A stretch of 64,000 nt of DNA. Source: Vibrio qingdaonensis (lineage in GTDB: Bacteria; Pseudomonadota; Gammaproteobacteria; Enterobacterales; Vibrionaceae). The position numbers and the translations under genes were made by a program. The DNA lies in the NCBI RefSeq assembly GCF_026191675.1, contig NZ_JAKRRY010000004.1, positions 62,001 to 126,000 of the forward strand, in the 5' to 3' direction. The notes under the pieces were generated by a model that worked only from the letters and a program-made list of their open reading frames with translations, was not told the DNA's origin and made no database searches. Every line of letters begins with the position of its first letter. Position 1 is the first letter of the stretch. Positions 9,269 through 17,900 of this stretch are shown one piece after another.

Positions 9269-10189
9269 ATGAAAAACACAGAATTGAATCTTATCCCTAT
9301 TTTCGTGGCGATTTATGAAGAAAAAAATCTATCAAAAGCGGCCAACCGTATGGATATCAGCCAGCCTGCGGTGAGTAAGGCGTTGGCCAAGTTGCGTGAT
9401 ATTTATGATGATCCACTGTTTCACCGAAATGCATCGGGTGTGGAGCCGACCCCATTTTCTAGCGATATTTATCCCGCGTTATCAGCGGCATTAAAAAACT
9501 ACACGTCCACACTTTCGGCTTCTCGCGACTTTAATCCAAAGAAATCGAAGCGGATATTTTCAATCGCGTGCGTATCGCCGACAAATTTCAATCTTATTCC
9601 TATTGTGGTCAAACTCATTTCCGCATCAGCACCGGATATTTTTCTAGAAGTACACCCTTTGTTTACCGAAGATTATGAATCCGATCTTCGTTTACAACGC
9701 TATGATTTAATTATCGATATGACCCCTAAAGGGCGAACATCTTTAAAGCATGAAGTGTTGTATGACGAAGACTTGTTCGTAGTGTGTAGCCAGACTCATC
9801 CCAGAATCAATGACTCGATAGAAATGGTGGATTTTTTACAGGAAGAACATGTTGTGGTATCGCGTTGGCACACAAGACGAAGCCTACTAGAGGTTGAAGA
9901 TTTTAGTGATCTTCAGCAAAGAAGGGTGGTGTATCGGGCGGCTGGCGCGGTAGAGATGTTGCCTGTGATCTCGGGGACGGATTACATCGGGATTTTACCG
10001 GGGACGACCATTGCTGACTTTGCAGATAAATATAAGGTAAAAGCCATCCCTTTACCTTTTGATTTACCGTACCTTGGCTTATCTATGATTTGGCATCCAA
10101 GCCGAACCAATGAAAGTGGTCATCGCTGGTTGCGGAATAAGTTTAAGCAAGCGGCAAAGCATTGGGTTCAACAAAGAGCGATGAGTTAA
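9269..10189 (+). CDS. LysR-type transcriptional regulator
   Basis: The N-terminal winged helix-turn-helix reads LSKAANRMDISQPAVSKALAK (first half about residues 21-32), followed by a periplasmic-binding-like effector domain, 306 residues in all. The ATG at 9269 gives the canonical LTTR start. The frame is open to a GTG at 9248. It lies 98 bases after the BatD gene, same strand, and is the only regulator in the sulfatase cluster. The dyads at 2360-2374 and 11174-11190 have LysR-like spacing and may be its sites; that is inference. The effector is unknown. Confidence 0.9.
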   Translation: MKNTELNLIPIFVAIYEEKNLSKAANRMDISQPAVSKALAKLRDIYDDPLFHRNASGVEPTPFSSDIYPALSAALKNYTSTLSASRDFNPKKSKRIFSIACVSPTNFNLIPIVVKLISASAPDIFLEVHPLFTEDYESDLRLQRYDLIIDMTPKGRTSLKHEVLYDEDLFVVCSQTHPRINDSIEMVDFLQEEHVVVSRWHTRRSLLEVEDFSDLQQRRVVYRAAGAVEMLPVISGTDYIGILPGTTIADFADKYKVKAIPLPFDLPYLGLSMIWHPSRTNESGHRWLRNKFKQAAKHWVQQRAMS

Positions 10190-10220
10190 TGGCTGGAGAG
10201 TGAGCTCATAGCCGGAGAGT
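10183..10220. repeat. two-copy 19-base tandem repeat over the lysR stop codon
   Basis: Two adjacent 19-base units, 10183-10201 and 10202-10220, both ending in GGAGAGT, agree at about 15 positions. The first unit contains the TAA of the LysR gene. It looks like a slippage duplication at a gene end, of the kind repeated elsewhere in this window. The rest of the gap to 10328 holds no gene I can support. Confidence 0.55.
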
Positions 10221-10328
10221 GAAAGGACGATCCGTTGTCCTATTTTTGCGGTATCTTACCTTCGGTATTGTCTTACGATCATATGAGCAGCGTACTGTCA
10301 GTGGCTTTATGTTTATTGAACGGCATGA

Positions 10329-11114
10329 TTACTTGTCTTTAGCAAGTCTTAGCCCAATATCTGACATGATAATGGATTGGCTGGCAAAATCACGGCGATA
10401 GTTTTCAGAGTCATGTTCTGCGTATGAGAAGCTGCCACCACGTAACGACTTATGGGCGAGTTTGATGCTGCTATCATGAGCATTGTTAGGGTTGTCTGTA
10501 GGGCCATAACGATAGTAAGTGTCATCGAACGCATCAATAACGAACTCACCGACATTGCCTGTCATATCAAATAAACCCAGTTCATTTGGCGCTTTTAAGC
10601 CTACTGGATGCGCTTGGTTGTTTGAATTACTCGCATACCATGCGACATCGTCGATGTTGTTTGAGCCGCTATAAGTATAGCCCTTACTCTTGTTGCCCCC
10701 TCTGGCTGCAAACTCCCATTCGGCTTCGGTAGGTAATCGATAGGATTCACCAGTTAACTCATTGAGGCGTTCAATGAAGTAATTCGCTTGTTGCCAACTT
10801 AAATTGTTGACTGGAATGTCCGCGCCGGAGAAGTAGCTCATGGATGAACCCATCACGGACTCAAATAGAGATTGAGTGACTTCAAATTTAGAAATATAGA
10901 AACTGTCAACGGTCACTTCTCGAGAGGGTTGCTCAGCTTTTGAAGCGGTATCTCCATCTGAACCCATCACGAAACTCCCGCCTTCAACCAAGACAAGGTC
11001 ATCATTGATGAGTTTGGCAATAGGGTGGTTAGGTTGTGTCGTGCATCCTGTCATGACAAGGGCTAATGAGAGGGTACAACACCCAATATAGGTTTTACTT
11101 TTTAATGATGGCAT
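10329..11114 (-). CDS. FGE/SUMF1-fold lipoprotein lacking the catalytic cysteines
   Basis: The domain starts with LVEGGSFVMGSDGD and runs through LPTEAEWEFAARGG and FDMTGNVGEFV to LRGGSF and GLRLAK, which is the whole FGE-sulfatase (SUMF1) fold. In true formylglycine-generating enzymes the segment after RGGS contains two copper-binding cysteines; here it reads FSYAEHDSENYRRDFAS with none. Catalysis of Cys oxidation is therefore unlikely. From the ATG at 11114 the protein starts with a lipobox signal (LALVMTGC), so it is probably a lipid-anchored periplasmic or outer-membrane protein. A start at 11165 would bury that signal. It is divergent from the anSME gene. It may recognise sulfated ligand or assist the sulfatase; the role is unknown. 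Confidence 0.85.
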   Translation of the reverse strand: MPSLKSKTYIGCCTLSLALVMTGCTTQPNHPIAKLINDDLVLVEGGSFVMGSDGDTASKAEQPSREVTVDSFYISKFEVTQSLFESVMGSSMSYFSGADIPVNNLSWQQANYFIERLNELTGESYRLPTEAEWEFAARGGNKSKGYTYSGSNNIDDVAWYASNSNNQAHPVGLKAPNELGLFDMTGNVGEFVIDAFDDTYYRYGPTDNPNNAHDSSIKLAHKSLRGGSFSYAEHDSENYRRDFASQSIIMSDIGLRLAKDK

Positions 11115-11173
11115 GACAAGGATCTCTGGTCTTGTGTGGAAGGCTAGATTACCGATTTTGGTCATTCCAATTG

Positions 11174-11190
11174 GTTATAAAGGGTATAAC
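11174..11190. promoter_or_regulatory. GTTATA-N5-TATAAC dyad in the divergent SUMF1-like/anSME promoter region
   Basis: This is a perfect 6+5+6 dyad. It lies in the 138-base gap between the preferred start codons (11114 on minus, 11253 on plus). Its presence supports the internal starts for both genes, because longer versions would leave only about 36 bases for two promoters. It is a candidate site for the LysR regulator encoded at 9269. Confidence 0.4.
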
Positions 11191-11252
11191 GAGCAAAGAC
11201 AGTGAATGAGAATTATGATGGGACAGTCCAACTCATTTCAGGTGTTCTCAGT

Positions 11253-12599
11253 ATGCATATCACTCAAGGCCCTCAATTTAACGGTAAAGCGTCGAAAAGG
11301 TTACATGCCATGGCCAAGCCGATTGGTGCGGCATGCAATATCGACTGTACTTACTGTTATTACTTAAGCAAACAGGACTTGCTGGAATACAAAAAAGGAT
11401 GCTCTCCTAGAATGGATGACGAGACATTAGAAACTTACATTCGTCAGTACATTGAAGGACAAAATACACCTGAGATTATTTTTTCTTGGCAGGGTGGGGA
11501 GCCGACCATGCTCGGGTTGGAGTATTTTCAAAAAATCGTAGCGCTACAGGCGAAGTATCGCCCTGCTGGCATTGTGATCTCAAATGACTTACAAACGAAT
11601 GGTACGCTCCTTAATGATGAGTGGTGTGAGTTTTTGTCTGAGCACCAGTTTTTAGTCGGGTTGAGTATTGATGGTCCCGAACTCCTTCATAATACTTACC
11701 GTACCAACAAAGCGGGTCGAGGTACGTTTCGCCAAGTAATGAATGCGGTTGAGTTACTGCATAAACATAACGTCAAGTTTGCCACATTAACTTGCGTGAA
11801 TAATCTGACGAGTCAAAACCCTCTAGAGGTCTATCGATTCTTGCGCGATGTTGTTAAGTCCCCTCAAATGCAATTTATCCCTATTGTTGAGCAGAAAACA
11901 TTCCGAACTACTGCGCCACAAACATGGGCGGCGTCGGACCAGCTAAAGCAAGGCGATAAACGTTTGATCCCGGGCCATAAAGATTCCGTCGTAGAACCTT
12001 GGTGCGTATCTGATCAAGCATGGGGCAACTTTCTTATCGCGGTATTTGATGAATGGATTCAAAAAGACATCGGTAAAGTGTTCGTTCAGTATTTTGAAGC
12101 GAGCGTTGAAACGTGGACAGGGCGTCCTAATCCACTCTGTACGCTCAATGAATTGTGTGGCAAAGGGTTGGCAATGGAACCCAATGGTGATGTGTATAGT
12201 TGTGATCACTATGTCTACCCAGAATACAAAATCGGCAATATTCACCATCAAAAATTGGATGAGATGGCGTACAGCCCAGCTCAGCAAAATTTTGGCTTTG
12301 CTAAGTCACGCACATTAACTAGCCAGTGTCAGAGTTGTGATTATAAATTTGCCTGTCATGGCGAATGTCCTAAGAACCGCTTTATTAGAACTAAAGCAGG
12401 CGAGCCGGGGCTTAACTATTTATGCGCCGGTTGGCATAAATTTTTTGCGCATGCCGATAAGGCATTAGCTTATATCTTAAGAGCGACGGGTCACCCTGTT
12501 GCCCACGGCAAGTTTAGTGATGAAGCACTGCGCCAACACCAAGTCGAGATGTCCGCGAAAAAGACCACCGTGACAGCGTCATTTAGCAGCAAATTTTAG
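11253..12599 (+). CDS. anaerobic sulfatase-maturating enzyme (radical SAM/SPASM)
   Basis: Oxidises the active-site Cys (or Ser) of sulfatases to formylglycine without oxygen. The radical-SAM cluster motif is CNIDCTYC (Cx3Cx2C, near residue 30), followed by GGEPTMLG. The C-terminal SPASM region carries many cysteines, including CGKGLAMEPNGDVYSCDHYV and CQSCDYKFACHGECPKNR. The length of 448 residues fits AtsB/ChuR/YdeM enzymes. The ATG at 11253 follows an AGGTG by eight bases; a GTG at 11202 in the same frame is possible. The nearby sulfatase with CTAGR is the obvious substrate. Thirteen bases after its stop the HEAT/TPR gene begins, so the two are probably co-transcribed. Confidence 0.93.
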   Translation: MHITQGPQFNGKASKRLHAMAKPIGAACNIDCTYCYYLSKQDLLEYKKGCSPRMDDETLETYIRQYIEGQNTPEIIFSWQGGEPTMLGLEYFQKIVALQAKYRPAGIVISNDLQTNGTLLNDEWCEFLSEHQFLVGLSIDGPELLHNTYRTNKAGRGTFRQVMNAVELLHKHNVKFATLTCVNNLTSQNPLEVYRFLRDVVKSPQMQFIPIVEQKTFRTTAPQTWAASDQLKQGDKRLIPGHKDSVVEPWCVSDQAWGNFLIAVFDEWIQKDIGKVFVQYFEASVETWTGRPNPLCTLNELCGKGLAMEPNGDVYSCDHYVYPEYKIGNIHHQKLDEMAYSPAQQNFGFAKSRTLTSQCQSCDYKFACHGECPKNRFIRTKAGEPGLNYLCAGWHKFFAHADKALAYILRATGHPVAHGKFSDEALRQHQVEMSAKKTTVTASFSSKF

Positions 12600-12611
12600 G
12601 AACCAACTCAA

Positions 12612-13661
12612 ATGAAAAAATCGTTAGCCTGTGCTTTTCTGACGCTTGCATCCGCATCCGTTATCGCCGCCAACATTGCGCCATCTGGGACAAACCATAA
12701 TGAACGACCGGTTACCACGCCCGATGAACAAACCGTAACAACCACACTTGAGCAGCAACTGAGCCAACTCTCTTATACCGCTCAGAATATCAACGAACCG
12801 GAACAAGTACGTGCCAAGGCACTCAGAGAGTTAGCGAATTACCCTAGTCAAAATGCGCTGGTGGCCGTGGCGCGAGGACTCAAAGATCCCTCTTACGTGG
12901 TGCGAGAAGCGGCCATAATTGGTGCTGAGCCTTATCAGCTAGAACATCGCTGGCGTATTGTTGCCCCATTACTGACAGACAAAAATGAGGTGGTGCGAGT
13001 GACGGCTACCGCCAGCTTAGTGCGCGATTACGCCAATGTTACGCCAGAGCAGCAGCAACAATTGCAAATACCTATTGCAGAACTTAAGGACTATTTAGCC
13101 AACAAAGACGATTTTGATTCCCAGTTGCTGCTAGCCGATGTATTACGCTGGAGCCAAGAGTGGGCACTGGCCGACAAACACTATCAGACGTTGCTCATCG
13201 AAAATGATGATAACCCGCAAGTGTGGTTAAATATTGCTGATAATTATCGCGCGCAAAATCAAGATAAATTGGCGATTGAAACGCTCGATACCGCAATAAG
13301 CATTAATGAAGATGTGGCGTCTCTCCACTATGCTAAATCGTTAACTTTGGTTCGTATGGATGAAAAGAAGAACGCGGCCAATGAGATTGAAACGGCTGCA
13401 ACGTTAGCAAAAGACAATAGCTACTACTGGTATTTAAATGGTGTGCTGCAAGAAGAGTATGACATTGATAAATCAACAAAGTCGTTTGAAAAAGCGTATT
13501 TAATTTCTGGTGCCCCGGAGCAATTATACGCTGTTTGTGACATTTATGTGCGCTATGGAAATGAGCATGCAAATTCATGTTTAGATGAGCTTGGTAAAAT
13601 AGCCCCACCTTATGTGCTGGAAGACTTAAGAGCAAAGCAACAGAAAGACTTGGATTCTTAA
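12612..13661 (+). CDS. exported HEAT-repeat plus TPR protein
   Basis: A signal peptide (ACAFLTLASASVIAA) is followed by a linker and two helical repeat regions. Residues about 60-150 are HEAT-like (EQVRAKALRELANYPSQNAL; VVREAAIIGAE; VVRVTATASLVRDY). Residues about 165-330 are TPR-like (WALADKHYQTLLIENDDNP; LAIETLDTAISINEDVAS; KSFEKAYLISGAPEQ). Such scaffolds bind proteins; no enzyme motif is seen. AGGAA precedes the ATG. It follows anSME closely and ends just before a strong terminator. A role as periplasmic partner of the sulfatase is inference from position. Confidence 0.82.
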   Translation: MKKSLACAFLTLASASVIAANIAPSGTNHNERPVTTPDEQTVTTTLEQQLSQLSYTAQNINEPEQVRAKALRELANYPSQNALVAVARGLKDPSYVVREAAIIGAEPYQLEHRWRIVAPLLTDKNEVVRVTATASLVRDYANVTPEQQQQLQIPIAELKDYLANKDDFDSQLLLADVLRWSQEWALADKHYQTLLIENDDNPQVWLNIADNYRAQNQDKLAIETLDTAISINEDVASLHYAKSLTLVRMDEKKNAANEIETAATLAKDNSYYWYLNGVLQEEYDIDKSTKSFEKAYLISGAPEQLYAVCDIYVRYGNEHANSCLDELGKIAPPYVLEDLRAKQQKDLDS

Positions 13662-13683
13662 TGGATAAGTAATACCGCATAAT

Positions 13684-13711
13684 AAAAAAACCTCCTTTCG
13701 GAGGTTTTTTC
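13684..13711. terminator. bidirectional rho-independent terminator
   Basis: The stem AACCTCC/GGAGGTT has a four-base loop, with an A-run before and a T-run after. It can stop both the anSME transcript and the convergent DUF3297 transcript. Confidence 0.9.
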
Positions 13712-13727
13712 GTTTGGTGAATTCGTT

Positions 13728-13982
13728 TTATTTGTAAAACGCTTCAACCGTGCCTTTTAGCGTGATAAGCATTGGTTGGCCCCAACGATCAAGCGCTTTA
13801 GGTGAAGGAATTTTAACCCAACCTTCACTGATGCAGTATTCTTCTACGTCGAAACGCTCTTTGCCATTTAGGCGGATACCAATACTATACTCAAAAATTT
13901 CTGCTACGTGGTGCGGGCTACGAGGGTTGCCTGCAAGGCGATCGGGTAAAGCTGGTTGTGACTTAGAGTCGTTCATGTTCAT
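13728..13982 (-). CDS. DUF3297 family protein
   Basis: A small protein of 84 residues containing PALPDRLAGNPRSPHH, VEEYCISEGWVKIP and TLKGTVEAF, the signature of DUF3297. The family is widespread in proteobacteria and has no known function. It has no signal peptide, so it is cytosolic. Two in-frame ATGs (13982 and 13976) could start it. It stands alone, convergent with the anSME operon across the bidirectional terminator. Confidence 0.88.
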   Translation of the reverse strand: MNMNDSKSQPALPDRLAGNPRSPHHVAEIFEYSIGIRLNGKERFDVEEYCISEGWVKIPSPKALDRWGQPMLITLKGTVEAFYK

Positions 13983-14225
13983 GACCTGACATAAATAAAA
14001 AGTGCGTCATTGTAGACAAAAATTCGATAAATATCACCATCGAGATGGAAAGAAATGGCGTAAACGTCGTCTCTTTGAGGCGATAGGGGAAAAGCGGTTT
14101 AGGCTTTGTTTCAAGACTAAGCAAAAATAGCGTGTTATTTACTCACCTTCGGAACAAAGGTCGGGTGTAATGCGATTCCAATAGAGTTGGAAGATAGTCT
14201 GTTCCACTGATGATGGTGAGCGAAG

Positions 14226-14263
14226 CCCCGTATTGGCGGTATTCCAGCGGTGCGAATACGGGG
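14226..14263. repeat. inverted repeat in the 300-base gap before the uxuB-eda scar
   Basis: CCCCGTATT and AATACGGGG form exact 9-base arms around a 20-base spacer. No T-tract follows. It lies just beyond the 3' end of the aldolase remnant. The rest of 13983-14282 holds the DUF3297 upstream region and no gene I can support. Confidence 0.35.
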
Positions 14264-14282
14264 AAGGTGAGAGGTGGGGTGA

Positions 14283-14683
14283 TTATGAATCAACCAACTC
14301 TACCGCTTCTCGTGTCAATCGTGCCAGCTCATCCCATTGCCCTTGTTCAATTAGGGTTTTGTCTACCATCCATGTACCGCCACAGGCTAACACTCGTGGA
14401 AGCGCTAAGTAATCAGTGATATTTTTGGTGTTAATACCGCCAGTCGGCATAATGTCTATTTCACCATAGGGGGCCAATAAAGATTTAAGCATATTGATGC
14501 CACCAGATGCTTCTGCTGGGAAGTATTTTAAGGTGGTTATCCCCATCTCTAGCGCCGCTTGGCGGTAACCTTGGTCCGTCATTGTGTCTGAAATATGCGC
14601 GTAGCCGCCTAGGTAGCCGAAGTAGGCAAGGAAGGAATGACTGCCGTTTAGCATCCGCTTTTTCTTTCCTTCAAATACACACC
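14283..14683 (-). pseudogene. fusion remnant: internal uxuB fragment joined to eda 3' end
   Basis: The open frame reads in two parts. Reading from 14683 downwards, FEGKKKRMLNGSHSFLAY and GYLGGYAHISDTMTDQGYRQ match the mannitol-dehydrogenase-family fructuronate reductase UxuB around its conserved LNGSHS motif. From about 14565 the frame continues as AALEMGITTLKYFPAEASGG, then LLAPYGEIDIMPTGGIN and VLACGGTW, which is the C-terminal half of a KDPG/KHG aldolase including the Schiff-base Lys in LKYFPAE. Both genes lack their 5' parts: UxuB is normally about 490 residues and the aldolase about 205. The cleanest explanation is a deletion that removed most of a uxuB-eda operon and happened to keep frame. 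The product is not expected to be active. Confidence 0.8.
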
Positions 14684-14878
14684 TAATGTTCTTATTGATA
14701 TTGGTTTACTTCATTACGTTTCTGCATAGGAATGTATTTTAAATCGAATGTTGTTTTGCTGATTTTTACGAAAATACATCACAATTTATTGTAAAAGTGT
14801 AGTTTATCAATACGCAATTTGTGTCGTATGTCGTAACGTTATGCATAATGTCAATAAAAACTCCCACATTTACAGCAG

Positions 14879-14898
14879 ATAGGCAATACATTGCCTAT
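14879..14898. promoter_or_regulatory. 20-base palindrome upstream of the kinase gene
   Basis: ATAGGCAAT and ATTGCCTAT are exact 9-base arms around a 2-base centre. The palindrome lies 26-45 bases before the preferred ATG at 14924, where an operator would overlap a promoter or leader. The region 14684-14878 is AT-rich and holds no other gene. No cognate regulator is evident. Confidence 0.5.
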
Positions 14899-14923
14899 AC
14901 TTCGGTTTCTGTCAATTTATCAA

Positions 14924-17900
14924 ATGCTAAGGAACAGTGTGGGTAATTTGCAAAGGACAAAGAGTTCTGTTGAAACGTGTTTTCACTCTACGGAATATCA
15001 ACTTGTAGAGAAGATTGGCGAGGGAGGCTTTGGCCAAGTTTATAAGGCGCAACAACATAGTACAGGGAAGTATGTTGCGATAAAATTTTTGATTCTCAGC
15101 GATGACTTTAGCGTTAGCAAAAAAGATCGTTATATTTCACGTTTCCACCGAGAGTCAGAGTTAATTTCTCGACTGAATCACCCTAATATCGTCACGCTTA
15201 TCGACAAAGGTCAGCAAGGTGATTACTTAATTTACGCCGTTTATGAGTATATTGAGGGCGAAACACTACAACAGCATTTGCAAACTCATGGCGCGCTCAA
15301 TGCGTGTTTGGCTGCGGAAATTATGTCGTGTGTGTTGGATGCATTAGCGCACGCTCACCAGAAAGGTGTGATTCACCGTGATATTAAACCTGCCAACATT
15401 ATGCTGTATCAAGTTGGGGCAAAAACACATGTAAAGGTCTTAGATTTTGGTATCGGCACTCTAAAAAACGAAGCAAGACAGCTTGATTATAAAAGTATTA
15501 CGCTCACTCAAGAAACACTAGGTACTCCGACATACAGTGCACCGGAGCAGCTAAGGGGAGAGCCGCCCTTACCGCAAACGGATATCTATGTCTGGGGGTT
15601 GGTATTTTTAGAATGCTTGACCGGAGTACCGACATTCACAGGAACGAGCTTAGCTTCAATTTTTCATCAGCAGCTTAGCCAAGCTAATGTCCCTTTGGGA
15701 GTTCTCGCCGGTCATAGTTCGGCGAACTTTTTTAGGCGGGTTTTAAATAAAAGACCGCTACAGAGACCTAGTGACACGGCTAAGTTGTATCATGAATTTA
15801 ACCAGCTAACCTTTAGTAACTTAGTAGGCGTTTTGGAACGCTCACCGTTATGTGTTAACGACAGTAATGAAAGCTCCCTTCCTTTTTCGTGCCATGATGA
15901 AACCGTCATAACGGATGGTAAAATATCATTTTCGCATTTAAGTGAACGTAAACAAATTGCAGTGCTGGCACTCATTATTAGTTCAGATAGCGTGGCAGAT
16001 TCATATGCGCCACGGATTGCTCAAGATGTTGTAGATATGCTCCATCGAGATCAAATGCAGCAGTGCATTGATATTGCGGTGCGCTATGGTGCATGTCATA
16101 TAGGATCTTTAGGGGACACCTTGCTATTTTATTTCGGCTACCCTCAAGTTACAGATAACGATAGCCGTTTATGTAGTCGTGCTGCACTTGAAATAGCAAG
16201 CAATGTAGCTAATAAAAATGCACTATTAAAATGGCAGCATTCAATTGTTAGTCAAGTGAAAATGGGTATTGATATCGGTTTAATAGCCGCACTCCCTAAT
16301 TGCGTGCCAGAAGGAAGAATAGCCAATAGAGCGATGGAATTAAGCCGGCAAGCTCAAAACGGGCAAATAGTTTGTACGGAAAATGTGCATGCAATACTCG
16401 ATAGCTATGTTGAATTTGATGGACTTGTTTTAAATGAACAAAGTAGAAGAGTTAGCGATCAGGATACGAATACTTGCTATCTGCTATGTGGAGAACGGCA
16501 ATCGGAGGCGTTTGGGTTTTTAAGAGGAAGCCGTAAACACCGGTCGTTTGTTGGAAGAGACTGTGAACTTATGCAACTTTCACAAATAGTGGCATATCAA
16601 TCGGAAGAGAGTCATTCGGCTAGTCCACTAATTCATATTCACGGAGAGGCGGGAATAGGGAAGTCTCGCTTGGTGATCGAATTTAGAGACAGTTTGCAAA
16701 ACAGAAGACACCTTGTTGGGCAGTGTCTCCCTGAGCACAAGAACAATGCTCTATATCCGATACTGTCTATGCTTAAGCATAAATTGTCGCTCTTAGGGCT
16801 CACTGAATTGCAGAGTACTTTGCGCCTCAAGCAGGCCGTTGATCAGACGCCGTTGAACGGAGTTCAAGGTAAGCAAGGGCTAATTGTTTTGTCTGCGTGG
16901 CTTGGGTTACCCATTTCAGATTCTGATTCTCTAACGGAATTATCACCGGAGTTACAGAAAACACGGCTATTTGAGGTGATTAGTTGCTTATTTTGTAGCA
17001 GTGAAACGCGAAACCAAAAGATGGTGGAGCAATATCTTTTTGTTTTTGAAGACCTACATTGGAGTGATCCAACAAGTAGGGAGTTCATCCAACATTTCGT
17101 GCAATCCGAAGGGTTTGTACAACAGCGTCATTTATGGTTGACCACGTCTAGAAACTCATTACCTAAATCCTTAGTGAATATACCCAAAACACTAGTGCAA
17201 CTTGACAAACTAAGTGTGCATCAGTCAAGGGTGTTTATTAATGATCTTTTTGATAAACAACCGTTGTCAGAAACGCTATTGACATTATTGGTTGAACGAG
17301 GTGACGGCGTCCCTTTATTTATCGAAGAATTGATTGCAAGTCTACAGAAGCAGAGATTGGTTCACAAAGTTAATGGTGTCATTGATTTTGTGAATAGTGA
17401 TATGAAGAGTCAGGTGCCTGTTACGTTGCGAGCTTTGCTGCAGCAGCGACTAGATTCCTTATCATTTTCGAAAGATACCGCGCAACTTGCGGCCTGTATT
17501 GGACGTGACTTTGATTATCGATTACTGGTTAAGGCTTCTGATAAAGACGAAGCTCAGGTGCAATTGGATCTGAAAGAACTGGTTGACGCCGATTTGGTGA
17601 TTTTGCAGCGTAAAATGAATGGAAATAGTTATATTTTCAAGCATGCCTTAGTTATGGATGCCGCCTATGAAAGTACTCATAAAGACCGGAGAAAAGCAGC
17701 CCATTTATCGGTAGCCGAAGCGTTAGAGGTAAGCATGGGAGCAGATATTCGTTTAATGGCAAACCATTATGAATTAGCAGGAAGGACAGAGAAAAGTCTT
17801 GCGTTATGGAAGTTGTTTGGTGATCAAAATAAGAAGGTGGGTTTACATGATACCGCCATTATTGGCTATGAGAAGTCGTTATCTCTTATCGAGGGAATAG

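Noticed and set aside
10329..11165. An active aerobic formylglycine-generating enzyme
   Set aside because: The two active-site cysteines are absent from the conserved C-terminal segment, so only the fold is claimed.
15955..16450. A functional adenylate/guanylate cyclase
   Set aside because: The metal-binding Asp of the first motif is missing, so I describe only a cyclase homology domain.
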